64,000 bases of DNA, taken from Akebia trifoliata. Taxonomy: Eukaryota > Streptophyta > Magnoliopsida > Ranunculales > Lardizabalaceae. Below are positions 1 through 11,984 of this stretch, piece by piece. Made by a program: the position numbers and the translations under genes. The DNA lies in contig CM030716.1 in the NCBI GenBank assembly GCA_017979445.1, positions 15,581,443 through 15,645,442 on the forward strand, written 5' to 3'. The notes under the pieces were generated by a model. It did no database searches. It worked only from the letters and a program-made list of their open reading frames with translations, and had not been told where the DNA came from. The number at the start of each line of letters is the position of its first letter. Position 1 is the stretch's first letter.

Positions 1-147
1 TACAATCAAGATAAAAAATAAATAAACAGAAAAAATAAATAAAATAAATCCAACTAAATAATAAAAAAAAACTAGGTCATCTTGGCAATGCTCCCTTACT
101 TGGGGTTTTTCAAGTTTGATCCTCATAGTCCCCAGTGGAGTCGCCAC
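1..147 (-). mobile_element. Internal edge and tRNA-Arg primer site of Ogre-like element F
   Basis: This is the start of the internal region of a minus-strand element whose body lies left of the window. Bases 129-146 are the primer binding site. Read on the minus strand it is TGGCGACTCCACTGGGGA, one base away from the reverse complement of the plant tRNA-Arg 3' end as I know it. The Ogre group of Tat elements is known to use tRNA-Arg. The remaining bases match the sequence next to the primer site in the other elements here. Confidence 0.85.
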
Positions 148-743
148 TGAAAGCGCCCTCGATCCGCGGGGTGCGCGGATCCACTTTTGACCCTTGAGGT
201 TTGGGAGTCGCCACCTAGTTATTGTGGTCTAGGAATCAAACTGACTCTAAAGTGGATAAAAACTAATATACTACAGAAAATTCGAATCCGGGGATCATGT
301 TACGGGGTTGGAAGGTGTTAGGCACCAACCCCGCCCGGCCAATGCCGGTCTCTACTTATCTCAAATAAAGTTACATCGCTAATGACAAACCTAGATTAAA
401 AAAAAAAAAAAAACTTACCTTCGATCTACAAAAGTGCTATGCCCTCAGATCTGGTGAGAATGGCTCCTTGTACCGTATTCCTTACTTCGTTTTATCTCCG
501 GATCTAATTCCTGATCTCCGAGGTAAGGTATCTCCTTCTTGGATCTGGGTGCTTCAAATTTGTTGTAGATTTTTGGGATGTTTTTGAGAGGTTTTTGGGT
601 GTTTTTGAGGCTAAAATCGGAGTAGGGGTGTTAGGGAAGGAGTTGGGACTCCAAAATTAGGGTTTTGGGGAGGCTATGAAGGCTTCTTTACCTACTTTTC
701 CTAGGGTTTTTTCTTTGATACGAAAATAGGGTGTGGAGGCTCT

Positions 744-751
744 TATTTATA
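744..751 (-). promoter_or_regulatory. LTR TATA box (F)
   Basis: On the minus strand this reads TATAAATA, followed by the GAGCCTCCACACCCTATTTTCGTATC-type block shared by the other LTRs. The position, about two-thirds into the LTR, fits the U3/R border. Activity is not shown. Confidence 0.6.
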
Positions 752-759
752 AAGTTTTT

Positions 760-1135
760 AAAAGTATTAGGGTTTGATTAGGGTTTCTTTTAGGGTTTCA
801 ATTAGGGTTTTGACTTAGTCTTTAGGGTTTTAGGGTTTTGACTTTAGTCTTATGAGATTGACTTGATTAGTTTAGATTAGGGTTTTGATTTAGGGTTTTG
901 ACCTTAGTCTTATGAGATTGACTTGATTAGTTTAGATTAGGGTTTTGATTTTAGTCTTATGAGATTGACTTGATTAGTTTAGATTAGGGTTTTGATTTAG
1001 GGTTTTGACTTTAGTCTTATGAGATTGACTTTAATACTTGACTCTAGTCTTACTTAATTGAGTTTAATTTTGACTTTGGTCTTATTTGATTGACTTTAGT
1101 ATCTTGACTTTAGTCTTGCTTGGTTGACTTTAAAT
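760..1135 (-). repeat. U3 tandem repeats with telo-box and W-box motifs (F)
   Basis: On the plus strand the motifs TTAGGGTTT and TTGACTT alternate. A unit starting GAGATTGACTTGATTAG recurs at 854, 914, 961 and 1021, giving steps of 60, 47 and 60 bp. In LTR orientation the array lies just upstream of the TATA box, where enhancers of plant LTRs usually sit. Confidence 0.7.
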
Positions 1136-2449
1136 TTTTGGAGAACCCCCCTATTATCTATATCTTTGATTCTTTGGACCCCCAAATGGAGGGGTCCTTA
1201 AAGAAATATCTTGCGAACCATCAACAATTTTTCTTGAAAGCCTGATTGATAAATTTTTGGTTTAAATTTTATAATTAATTTTATTAATGTTTCACTTTAC
1301 ATTATTTAATGATTTATTTATTAATTTCAAAATTTTTAATTACTAAAATTGTGAAATTACCATTTTGCCCTCGGAGAGGATTTTTTATGTTTTAAGTCGT
1401 TTTTCAATGTTTCAGGATGTTTTGAATCAGTTTTTCGTAAGGAATTCAATGGAATGGTTTGGTTTTTGTCATTTATAAAATTTTTTGTGTGAAATGGTCG
1501 TGACTTTATGAGGGGTATTTTCGTAATTTTGTCAAATTTTGTGAAAATTGGTGAAATAATTTATTTGGTTTCGATTTGTCGTTTTATGTATTTGAACGGA
1601 TTTTCCTAAGCGTAATGTAGGCTCTAAGGTTGTTTTGATGTAGGGGTAATTTGGTCATTTTTAGTGATTTTTATCGTGAAGCTTCTTTTTGGTTTGCAGG
1701 ATGATGATTTCTATGTGTTCTTGGGGTAGTATTTTCCTAGCGTAGCGTGGTTTCTAAGTTTTGTCAGTTCGAGATACCTCATCCGGATTTCTGAAACATA
1801 TCTGGTAACAAAATAAAGTATTGGAATAGACATCCATCATTGGGAACCTTTGCGATCGGGTTGACGACTTGATTAATCAGGCGGATGCAAAAATGGGGTG
1901 TCTACAGGTATGTTATGATGTGTTGTGTAACAAATCAGGATATAAAAAAGAGTAATGTTCGGGTCAACGTTAGTTGATTAATGATGTGTGGCTCTGAAAG
2001 ATGCTAGACAAACCAATGTATGAGACAATAAGGCCACCATATTTTAATAAAATTGATAATGTATTCGTGCCATCCTGAACAGACAAGACTAGTGATCGAA
2101 AGTGAAAGATGGTACAAGACTTACCATGATTGCAAAGTGTACCATTAAATCTAAGAAATGAGGAAGCGCTGGACTTCTTCGCAAGAGACAAATACTATTC
2201 CACCTCAGGGACCACTTCCACAGGTCGTGCCTTTGAAAAATGATAGAATTCTCCAATCCAAAAGACAGGTAAATCTAAGGATGTGATTGTAGAATTTTCA
2301 ATGATTACGTCTATCGAGATTTGGGGATTTTTCCAATCCGATTGAGGTCAATGAGTAGGTTTTGAAGACTTGAGAGATTTTGAATGTCATGTAGTACCCG
2401 AGAAATCAGTGGATGATGGTGACTACATTCCAGTTGGATGGGGATGCCA

Positions 2450-3292
2450 GTCATTAGTAACGTTTGAGAGGAAATGTATTAGAAGATGGATCGTTTAAGT
2501 GGATAAACTTTGAAAAGATGTTTGTTGATAGATTTATGTCCAAGATTGCTCAAGAAATCAAGCATTAGGAGTTTTTGAGATTAGTGCATGGTAATCTATC
2601 AATTACAGACTATGATATGATGTTCACTAAGTTATCACGATATGCACCCGAGCTTATCTTGATAGATCTATAGAAGGCCTGTAGATTTTTTAGAAGACCA
2701 TAACCCTACCTAAGGGCTAGGAGGTCAATGATTGAGACTACCAATTTTAGAGATACGATGAATCGAGCTTAGAGGGTAGAACGATGAGAGATGGAGTTAC
2801 AAACCTCCAGAAGGCAAATTAGTCGACCTTAGACTTCTTTTCCTCTCAGATCAAATCCGGGCAAGAAGCTGAAGTATTCGAGGCCAATCTCCTCTGGATT
2901 AGTGTATCCATAATATAGAACTCTTCCACTACTAAGTTGTAGAGTTTTCCATTATTGGTTTAGGAGTAGTTGGAGCTTCAATGATGCCAACAGGGCCAAA
3001 GGAATCAACAAGACAGGTTTAGAGCCTATAGACCCCAGTCTACCAATTGCCTAGTCCACAGAGATCTACGAAGACAAGATCATTGACATGTTACACGTGT
3101 GATCAGGTGGGACATATCAAGAGAGAATGTCCTTTATCACAGGCGTTAGCAAGGGTTATGACCCAAGAGAAAGTACCTGTCTCCGACGAAATTTTAAAAA
3201 GTACGATTTCTAATTATAATGTTAGAAATTAGAGTTCTATTCAATATCGGTTCTTCTAGATCATATAATTCTGCTGAAAGTTTGCATACTTG
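2450..3292 (+). pseudogene. Broken gag and protease start of chromovirus G
   Basis: Gag builds the retrotransposon particle and the aspartic protease cuts it. In frame pieces one can read a capsid region with the LSRYAPEL motif near 2632-2655. A CCHC zinc knuckle (C-x2-C-x4-H-x4-C) follows at about 3089-3130. At 3231-3292 is a protease start, where the usual FDTGSS active site reads FNIGSS, so the catalytic Asp is lost. Several stops and frame changes cut the reading frame, for example after the capsid motif MSKIAQEIKH. The zinc knuckle segment alone is open from 3047 to 3232. The gene cannot make a full protein. The family call rests on motif order and the neighbouring purine tract and LTR. 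Confidence 0.75.
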
Positions 3293-4455
3293 CTAGAGCT
3301 ATTTTTCTCACTATTCATTATTCTAGTATAATATTTGGAATGGACTAAACAACCATCCTTTCTCTTACTACTTTCCACTTTCTATGCTATCATCCCATCC
3401 TCATCTTTAACCTTACCTTTTTTGTAGTGATTTGATATTTATTGTAATTTGAACTGCGAAGCTTCTGGAAGTAGGCGGAGTAGAAACTACTCAACTAATA
3501 GTAAGGGGGTGAAGGAATAAAACTAATTTGGAACTAGAATGAAAAGGTGCGAGCTTATAAAAAAATTAATAAATAAAAAGCTAACCGTGAACCAACTAGA
3601 TTGCATTTTGATAATTGATATGTATGTTTTAGGTGTAAGGATGATTGTAAAGTGTGAGAAGGTGAGTGCAATTTATAAGACTAGTAATGTGACTATATAG
3701 CAAGTGAAGGTATGGGTAATAACTAATACTATATATGGTTGAGTTGAAAAACTAGTAAAATTTGGAAAAGGTATCGTACAATTTTGAAAGAGCATGTGGT
3801 ATATAAAAGAAAAGAGGTTTAGTAAAGTATAAGTTAGGAGGTGGGTCGATGTAAAATGTGAGAAAGAATAATCTTGTGACAATGTTGCATTAATGTTGAC
3901 TTAATGAAATTGTGAGAAAATAGATGTAGGATTTATCCCCTCGAGTAAGATTTTAAATTATAAAGATTATGACAGAGGTTTTGAGGAAATATCATAATAA
4001 GTAGAAAATGTAATATTGAATTGAATATAAAAATAGTGGTATGTTTGCGGTAAGACTATGCATCGAGGAGTAATATTCACAGCAAGTATGAGTAAAACAT
4101 ATAGATTGTGTAATTAATGAGAAAAATAAATATAAAGAATATAGAAGATGTTAAAGGATTGTTGTTGATAGACATTGGTGGGAAAGTGATATAAGGTGAA
4201 TTGATTGTTATCTTATGGTTATACAAATAATGGATTAGTTGGAGTATGAGTTTGAATTAGAGTGATTAATTAATGAATATGTTGGGTTGACAGAGTATGG
4301 AAGACATAAGTCTACGAGTTATAAATCAGATTGGTTTGGGACTAAGACTAGATGGTAATCGAAAATAAGTGTTGTTTATTATACATGTTGTGTTAGTGAA
4401 ATCACGATAAAGCTTGATAAGGTATGATTTTAATTTCGAGGACGAAATTTTTATT
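3293..4455 (+). other. Unrecognised decayed pol region of G
   Basis: The stretch lies where reverse transcriptase and integrase should be, but it is far too short for them and full of stops. I could not recognise an RT or integrase motif. It is probably the remains of pol after large deletions. Confidence 0.4.
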
Positions 4456-4468
4456 AAGAGGGGGAGAA
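4456..4468 (+). other. Polypurine tract of G
   Basis: AAGAGGGGGAGAA lies immediately before TGTAAAACCCCG, the start of the 3' LTR. This is the usual primer for plus-strand DNA synthesis in this group. Confidence 0.85.
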
Positions 4469-6286
4469 TGTAAAACCCCGAGTTTTCAATTTGTATCTTA
4501 AGGAAAAATAAATAGTAGAATTTTAAGAAAATCTTGAAAGTGGGACTTAGGGGTAAAACTTTAGGATGCTTCTGATCATTTTTAATAGAATCTGACCTCA
4601 CCATTTGATTCAAAATGATTGAAAAACATACTTTAACTTGTTAGCACGCCCAAATGCGAGTCCGAATATAAAAGTTGTAAAATCCTCGATTACGAGTCGA
4701 ACCAGACTAAAATAGTGATTTTTTGCTAGAGTAAAAATTGTTAAGATGTGATTATACCATTGGGTTCGTAATAAAAAATTATTAAACATGAACTATTTAC
4801 TTGTCATTTTTAGAGACCAGAAAGTCGAATTATCGTCAAAAACGAAAATGACATCAATTTTAGGGTCACATCGGGCCAAAAATTTAAATTTTTGTTAGAG
4901 ATAGAATTTGTAGAAATTGACTATACCATTAGATTCAAAAAAAAAATTAGACGAAATAAAGTATTCATTCCGTCACTTTTGGAGTTCGGATGGTCAAGTT
5001 ATCGTCGATCGAAACAATAGGCGAAATACCGATTCGTCTCAAAATTTATATAAATAAAATTTTTAATTTTTTTTATTCTTCGTCTTTTCCAACCTGTCCA
5101 AAATAGCCAACGGTTTTTTTTTTTTAAAATTCATTTTTTTCTCAACATTCCAACTCAGATTCGTCGCGAATCGCTCGTCGTCGACGACTTACTCAGAAGG
5201 GAGAAACGTCAGCAGCCTCGTTTTCTACAAAACCTACCTAACCTTTTTTCGTTTCACTTTCTTTTTCACCTTGTATCGTCCAAAAATAAGTCGTATTTAT
5301 ATACGGGGATTTCAAAATTTTGACCTCGAATTTCATCCATTTCGGGATCATACCATCCTCCGTCGCAGAAGGGAGAAAATACGACGACATCGAGATCTTT
5401 GAAACCACCGGGTTAAATTAAAAAATCAACCACTTCGAAGTATGAACCATCTCAATTTTCACGTCATTCGTCTCGATTTTCATGCACACGCTTCGATCTT
5501 ATCACCTAGAGATTGTAAAGAACCCTCAATTTCTATTAGTAATCGTAGATTGTGAAAATTTCATTTAGGATTTTATTAAAAATTTGTGATGTGTTACCAA
5601 AAATATAGAATTCAATCGGTTATTTCAAATTCACGTAAGAACTTGCATATTTGATATGTTTAATTATATTTTTTAACAAATTATACGTGGGTAGGATATT
5701 ACACCGGGTTATTTCCGTCAGTTGGGTCATGTGCACCGCTCGGACCCCGTTTTGATCTAAGTTTTGTATTTTTTCAACGTTCTTGATGAAAATAAATTTC
5801 ATAGTTGAAAAATGATTTAATATTCAATTAACTCATATTAGGTTGATAAATATCAGAAAGTGGATATTTTGTTTAAGAGATTGAAAACTGTAAAAATCGA
5901 AAAAAAGGGAAAAATGGTATGAAACGGTAAAATGTCAGAGTCACACCCAAGGGGTGATGTCTGCATTTTACATTATTGTGTTAAGTGTAGGTTGGTGAAC
6001 GGATATCCAACGATAATGTTACTGGTTGCATGTTGATTTACTTTCTGTTAGCGCGAGGCGCTGTTTACGTTTCCGTTATGTTATTTATTTTAGGCCGGAT
6101 GGCCACACTTGCATGGTAGGAAACTGGATATCCATTCTCAATCTTGTATTGTTAATTTCTCTTTTGTTTTCAAATGAAAATAATATATATATGTAGCTAT
6201 TTTATGAGCTGTTAAAGAGTCTGTGAATGCCTAAAGGGATAGTGCGTCATATCATCTAGAGTGGTGTACTATCCTGGGATGTACGG
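4469..6286 (+). repeat. 3' LTR of G, first part
   Basis: The LTR begins TGTAAAACCCCG right after the purine tract. It runs 1818 bp until element E interrupts it, and continues at 50843. The two parts together give close to 3.0 kb, a normal length for Tekay/Del LTRs. I see no open reading frame of note in it. Confidence 0.8.
6282..6286. repeat. Target site duplication of E (left copy)
   Basis: TACGG here and TACGA at 50843-50847 flank element E. Four of five bases agree, so one copy probably mutated. The spacing matches the 5 bp duplication made by Ty3/gypsy integrases. Confidence 0.65.
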
Positions 6287-7987
6287 TGTAGACACCTCAT
6301 TTTTGTACTTGTCTGATTAATCAATTCGTCAACCTGATAACAACGGTTCCCAATGATGGATGTTTATTCCAATGCTTTATTTTGTTACTAGATATGTTTC
6401 AGAAATTCGGATGAGGTATCTCGAACTGACAAAACTGTAGAAACCGCGCTATGATAGGAAAATATAACCCCAAAAGCTTAGAAATCATCATTTTTCAGAC
6501 AAAAGAAGCTTCACGATAAAAATCATTAAAAAATGACTAAATTACCAAAATACCCCTAATCTTAAAATATCCTTAGAGCCTACGTTACGCTTAGGAAAAT
6601 CAATTTAAACACATAAAACAACAAATTGAAACCAAATAAATCATTTCGCCAATTTTCACAAAATTTGACAAAATTACGAAAATACCCCTCATAAAGTTCA
6701 CGACCATTCCACACAAAAAATTTCATAAATGAAACAAATCAATATTTCCATTGAATTCCTTATGAAAAATCGATTCTAAAATATCGTAGAACATCGAAAA
6801 CTGACTTGAAACACAAAAAGTCCTCTCCGAGGGCAAAACGATAATTTTATAGTTTTTATAATGAAAATTTTTGAAATTAATAAATAAAATATTAAATAAT
6901 TAAAGTGAAACATTAATAAAATTAATTTAAAAATTTGAACAAAAAAATCTTGATATTTATTCAAGGACCCCTCCATTTGGGGGTCCAAAGAATTAAAGAT
7001 ATAATAGAGGGGGGTTCTCCAAAAAATTTAAAGTCAATCAAGTAATACTAAAGTCAAGATATTAAGGTCAATCAAGTAAGACTAAAGTCAAAATTAAAGT
7101 CAATCAAGTAAGACTAAAGTCAAGATATTAAAAGTCAACCAAGTAAGACTAAAGTCAAAATCTTAAAGTCAATCAAATGAGACTAAAAATCAAAATCCTA
7201 ATAGAGTTCTAATTAAATAATAATTCTATTTAAAGCAATCCTAACTAAATAATAACTCTATTTAATAGAATTCTAACTAAATAATAACTCTTTCTAAGAG
7301 AATTATAATTAAACAACGATTCTCTCTAAAAGAATTATAATTAAACCTTAATTCTATCTAAAAGGCACTTAAAAAAGTTTATAAATAGGAGTCTCCACAC
7401 CCTATTTTCATATCAAATAATAAACCCTAAGAGAAGTAGGTCAAAAAACTTCCCTAGCCTCTCACAAACCCTAATTTTGAAGTCCTAACTCCTTACCTAA
7501 CACCCATACTTCGATTTTAGCTTGAAAAATACTTAGAAGACCTTCAAAAACACCTAGAAATTCGTAAAAAAATTTGAAGAATCCAGATCTAAGAAAGAGA
7601 TATCTTACCTCAAAGATCAGAAATTAGATCCGGAGATAGAACGAAGCGAGGAGTACTGTACAAAGAGTGATTTTATCGGATCTGAGGGAATAGAATCATT
7701 GCGTTCAAAAGTAAAATTCTCTTATTTATTTTTTATCTAGGTCTTCTTGTTAGCAATGTAATTTTATTTGGGATAAGTAGAGATCGGCACTGGCCGGGCG
7801 GGGTTGGTGCCTAACACCTTCCAACTCCATAACGTGATCTCCGGACCCATATTTTTTGTAATAGATTAGTTGATTTATCAGTTTCAAGTCTATATTTGGT
7901 TCCTACACCGTAATAACTAGGTGGCGACTCCTAAACCTCAAAGGTCAAAAGTGGATCCACGCACCCCGCGGATCGAGGACGTTTTCA
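6287..7987 (+). repeat. 5' LTR of E
   Basis: It begins TGTAGACACC and ends GACGTTTTCA, 1701 bp. It matches the 3' LTR at 14260-15846 plus 50691-50842 over its whole length, with many point differences, so the insertion is older than B. U3 holds TTGACY motifs near 7020-7190 and a TATA box at 7380-7387. Confidence 0.92.
7380..7387 (+). promoter_or_regulatory. LTR TATA box (E, 5' LTR)
   Basis: TATAAATA is followed by GGAGTCTCCACACCC, the same block that follows the TATA box in the other LTRs. The copy in the 3' LTR lies at 15393-15400. Confidence 0.65.
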
Positions 7988-7988
7988 G

Positions 7989-8006
7989 TGACGACTCTAC
8001 TGGGGA
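7989..8006 (+). other. tRNA-Arg primer binding site of E
   Basis: TGACGACTCTACTGGGGA lies one base after the LTR. It differs from the canonical site in element B (TGGCGACTCCGCTGGGGA) at three positions, in line with age. Confidence 0.8.
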
Positions 8007-8222
8007 CCATTGAGGATCAGACTTGAAAAACCCCTAGTATGGGAGCATTGCCAGGATGACCTAATTTTTATTATTATTTAGTTCGATTTATTTTATTTAT
8101 TTATTTATTTATTTATTTTTGTGACTTGATTTTGGGTATTGTATTTTTGTCCAATTATGGGTCATTTTTTGATGACCCCTAAATAATGAAAGATTCAAAT
8201 TGACATATGAAAATGATGGAAT
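8007..8222 (+). other. First part of E leader
   Basis: It is AT-rich non-coding sequence shared at its start with the other leaders (GGATCA, ACTTGAAAAAC, GGGAGCATTGCC). No open reading frame is supported. Confidence 0.5.
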
Positions 8223-9356
8223 AATGAAGGTTGTGATAGCAATGTTAAAACGTTTTTACAAAATATTCTAGTGAGAATTAAGTCTGGGCACCTTTAATAA
8301 AACGTAGATCTCATCGATTAGATTAATTTAGAACCTGATTTCACTCAATTTCGTTATCGAAAGCCTTAGATATCATCGATGCAAGTTCAATCTGTAAATC
8401 TGGAATTATTGCTGAATGAAGGTTAGGACAGCAATGTTAAAATGTTTTTACAGAATATTCTAATAAGAGTTAAGTCTGGTCACCTCTCTCTTAATAAAAC
8501 GTAGATCTCATCGAGTAGATTAATTTAGAACCTGAGTTCATTCAATTTCGTTATCGGGAACCTTGGATATCATCGATGCAAGTTCAATTTGTAAATCTGG
8601 AATTGTTGCTGAATGAAGGTTGGGATAGCAATGTTAAAACGTTTTTACAAAATATTCCAGTGAGAATTAAGTTTATGCACCTTTAATAAAACGTAGATCT
8701 CATCGATTAGATTAATTTAGAACCTGAGTTCATTCAATTTCCTTATCGGAAGCCTTAGATATCATTGATGTAAGTTCAATATGTAAATCTTGAATTATTG
8801 CTGAATGAAGGTTGAGATAGTAATGTTAAAACGTTTTTACAGAATATTCTAGTGAGAACTAAGTCTGGGCACCTATTAATAAAACATAGATCTCATCGAG
8901 TAGATTAATTTAGAACCTGAGTTCATTTAATTTCGTTATCAAAAGCCTTAGATATCATCGATGCAAGTTCAATCTGTAAATCTGAAATTGTTACTCAATG
9001 AAGGTTGGGATAGCAATGTTAAAACGTTTTTGCAGAACATTCTAGTGAGAATTAAGTTTGGGCACCTATTAATAAAACGTAGATCTCATCGAGTAGATTA
9101 ATTTAGAACCTGATTTCACTTAATTTCGTTATCGAAAACCTTAGATATCATCCATGCAAGTTCAATCTGTAAATCTGGAATTGTTGCTGAATGAATGTTG
9201 GGACAGCAATGTTAAAACGTTTTTACAGAACATTCTAGTCAGAATTAGGTTTGGGCACCTTTAATAAAACGTAGATCTCATCGATTAGATTAATTTAGAA
9301 CCTGAATTTACTCAATTTCATTATCGAGAGCCTTAGATATCATCGATGTAAGTTCA
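8223..9356 (+). repeat. 193-bp tandem repeat, six copies, in E leader
   Basis: Copies start with AATGAAGG or a variant at 8223, 8415, 8612, 8804, 8997 and 9190, so the step is 192-197 bp. The last copy stops near 9356. Each copy carries the TTAAAACGTTTTTACA block, CGTAGATCTCATCGA and TTTCGTTATCG. Copies differ from one another by several substitutions. I see no comparable array in the leaders of A, B, C or D. Confidence 0.92.
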
Positions 9357-9806
9357 TATTATATTTTTCTAATTCACCAAAAATCCGAATTTATCTAGTG
9401 TTAGCACAGTTAATGTTCCTAAGAGCAAGTTCATTTGACACTAGGATCTTTCTTTTTGATTTTTTTTGGGATGTGTTCCTAGTTTTTTTTTATAATTAAA
9501 AAAAGGGTTCATCGCTCCTCATCTCAATAATTATCATTCTATCATCAATGTAATATCTATTGGAATCTTGATTTATTTTGGATCACCCAAATGTGATCAT
9601 CGATTGGACCTTAAAAATTATAAAAATTATGCCTATTGCAATGTTTGGGTTTGATCAATTATTTTATGCCATGCTCATTAATTAATTTGCCATTGATCTT
9701 AATCAGATATATAGTTGATGTGCTTATTGGTGATCTTAATGATGTTATTGGATTCGTATTTATTTTGGTTAATATTCAGATGGTATCAATATGTGATGGT
9801 ATAATC
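9357..9806 (+). other. AT-rich spacer in E leader
   Basis: Non-coding, with GGGTTCATCGCTCC, CTATCATCAATGTAATATC and similar blocks that also occur before the conserved leader in B and D. Nothing else is supported. Confidence 0.4.
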
Positions 9807-10620
9807 AGGCCCATGGGCCCATTTGTTTGAAAAGGCCCCGGGCACGTTCCACCCTGTTTTGCACACACCACATGCACGTTCACTGTTTTGCACGCTTGCA
9901 TGTCCCAGTATAGCCAACGTGACACTAGTGAGTGGCCCATTCTCTCGGGAGATGCGACGTCATTAATGAAAATCACAATTCCAGTCACGTACCTTAGGAT
10001 ATATTAAACTAGGGCATCGGTATCGTCTGATCAGGTGACTCTGAAAGGTATATCGATGCACCCAAGCTGGAGTGACCTGAGCCTTTGACCTATTGTAAGC
10101 CATACAGTCATATGTCTCGTTTGCCAACGTAGTACTAGTACGTGGTCGGTCCCCTCGTGGGATGCCAAATCATTTATGAAAGCTATATCTCTTGATTCGT
10201 ACCCGTAAGTATATCAAAGATAATCAAAGTACATCAATTGCACTTCTTAGTCAAAATCGGTGCCTAAGCGAGATCCTGCTCGTTGTACCCTACTGTATGA
10301 GGGGGATAGACTACGTTTATTCTAGGCGAGAGGTATTTAAGTGGGCCCTTGTTTAGCATCGTACGCCACCTCTCAATTGGGGATCAAACTGGTTGTTTTT
10401 GACTTTAGAGAAGTGAGTTGGAGTTTTAGATTATCACTTATACGGTATATCAAACCAAGTCACCACATACCGTTCGATTGAGTACGCTCGAGAGATATAT
10501 AAGTGCACTTGGGTAAGGGTGGCCAGATAAATTGCATTGCACGTAGTAAACCTAGAATCTAGAAGCATTCCTGTAGGTCACGACCTGAATTGACTATGGG
10601 TATTTTCGGGTTGCTCAATT
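9807..10620 (+). other. Conserved structured leader of E
   Basis: This block of about 800 bp recurs in A, B, C and D. It starts with GCCCATGGGCCCAT and a GGCCCCGGGCAC box. It contains the palindrome CACTAGTG at 9923-9930, the palindrome GTACTAGTAC at 10132-10141, the stem-loop ATAGAC-TAC-GTTTAT at 10306-10320, and three diverged GGTATATCAAAC or similar modules. It is probably the packaging and dimerisation region of the element RNA, but that role is inferred from position and palindromes only. Confidence 0.65.
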
Positions 10621-11393
10621 TAATCCAACCAACAGGTAAGTGGGTGAACTGATCTAGACTGTTCAAACTAAACCCACTATATTGGTCCGACCCAATTGGT
10701 GAAATGTACCGATCAATTTGAACCAATTAAACCAGTTGGCCCAATTGACAAATGGATCAACTGATCAATACCAAATCAGTTGGACTAATTGGTTTCACTT
10801 TTAAAGATCCAAACCACTTTATATAGAAAGATTCGATCTTAGGATCAAATTAATTTATCTGATCAAAGGTTCTATCCTAATCAGGGGTAGACCTGTGACT
10901 AATCTTTTTCACATTCTTGGTCACTATAACTTATAGTGTATTTGGATTCGGTATTTCCTACCAGATGGCTAATTTATATCAAAATTTTAATCATGTGGTT
11001 AAGAGTGAAACCTTCAGAATTGATGGTTAATCTTAGGTACCCCTAAACGTTCTAAATCCTTATCTGTGTCATTTTGGATTCGTCAAAAGAGCCGTCTAGT
11101 CAAAGTACCAATGTTAAGTCCAAGTAGTCCATCCACCCAAAATGACCTTCTTTCTTTGTAGATAATTGTCCTTGAGTTTTCTTTGAGTTTCAATTCAGTT
11201 TTTATCAGTCTTTAAATCCAGTTAGTTGTTTCAGTTACGTTAGTCTTTCTTCAACTTTCAAGTTTTAGTCGAGTTTGTCAATCTATGTTTTTCAATTCCA
11301 ATAAAATATAGAAGTTTCTGATTATCATGCGTGTAATAATGATTTGAGCATAATATCTAACATGAGAAATGACTTAAAGCTCACTAACCAAAT
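10621..11393 (+). other. Leader-to-pol transition of E
   Basis: No gene is supported. Around 10660-10800 CCAATTG and CAATTTG motifs repeat. The part at about 11120-11300 lies where pol begins in A and may be a worn remnant of it. Confidence 0.35.
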
Positions 11394-11594
11394 TTGATAA
11401 ATGTTGGAATTAAAGAGTACACTCAAGAAGTGCAAATTGGTGATACGTTATCTTCAGGAGAACATGAGAGAATAGTAAACTTACTTGAGAAATTCAACAA
11501 TGTTCTTACATGGTCTCATAAGGATATATGGATGGATTACACAAAATCAAGACATAAAGTCAATAGTGATTTCAAAGTAAAAAATTATTGGTAA
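11394..11594 (+). pseudogene. Fragment of the pol start, element E
   Basis: The 66-codon open stretch contains EVQIGDTLSSGEHERIVNLL followed by EKFNNVLTWSHKDI. This is the typical segment just before the reverse transcriptase domain of Tat/Ogre pol, and the equivalent in A lies near 37375-37470. The RT core, RNase H and integrase that should follow are missing. A short piece near 11799-11850 matches the last codons of integrase and the bases after its stop in A (40540-40600), so one large deletion removed almost all of pol. The fragment cannot give an active enzyme. Confidence 0.75.
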
Positions 11595-11960
11595 AAAATG
11601 ATATAGCTGAAAGCATCGAGAAAGACGCTAAGACCTGCAAGTGGATCTACCATATTTTTTACTTAAAAGATGAGAGTTTTCATTCATAAGATAATAAAAG
11701 ATTTTCTCAAAGTTTTAGAAGAGGTACTTGATTTCACAAAAGAAGACTAAAGAATATTCATTTTCAAAAGAAGACCGTACTCGACAGAGCAAACCAGATA
11801 TCGAATTTCCAAAATTTTGACCAAGTCGAGCAGCATTCACTAAAGGAGGCTTCCTTTGGTCGAACCATTTTCCTATCTTACCAAAAAAAAAACTCTTTTT
11901 TAGCCCTTCGTAGCCTTTAAAAAATCAAATAGCCTATTTCTTTCTAAAACCACACCAACC
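11595..11960 (+). other. Pol deletion scar and start of 3' untranslated region, E
   Basis: The sequence between the RT start and the integrase end is about 200 bp and not recognisable. The GTCGAGCAGCATTCACTAAAGG stretch near 11823-11845 corresponds to the integrase stop region in A and B. After that the region is untranslated. Confidence 0.4.
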
Positions 11961-11984
11961 AACCTCAGGAGGGAAGTCTAAGTA

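Larger units (their letters stand above)
148..1906 (-). repeat. 5' LTR of Ogre-like element F
   Basis: On the minus strand the LTR begins TGTAGACACCCC and ends CGCTTTCA, with the TG...CA ends shared by all the Ogre-like LTRs in this window. Length is 1759 bp. The matching LTR would lie left of position 1, so neither target duplication nor age can be read. The stretch at 760-1135 holds telomere-like and TTGAC motifs in an imperfect 47-60 bp tandem repeat. Confidence 0.9.
1907..4468 (+). mobile_element. Decayed internal region of Tekay-type chromovirus G
   Basis: This is internal sequence of a Ty3/gypsy element in plus orientation. It holds a worn gag and the start of protease (2450-3292), then about 1.1 kb in which I recognise no domain. 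It ends with the polypurine tract and the start of a long LTR. Sequence around 4435-4470 has the FEDEIFIKRGRM-type ending and purine tract common in Tekay/Del elements. Element F interrupts it on the left. Confidence 0.75.

Noticed and set aside
129..146. tRNA-Arg gene
   Set aside because: Only the 18 bases of the primer site match. No cloverleaf sequence follows in any element.
760..1135. Interstitial telomere
   Set aside because: TTTAGGG motifs are separated by other sequence and belong to the LTR promoter repeat, as the same mix occurs in the LTR of A.
8223..9356. CRISPR-like or centromeric array
   Set aside because: Repeats are head-to-tail without unique spacers, and only six copies lie inside one retroelement leader.
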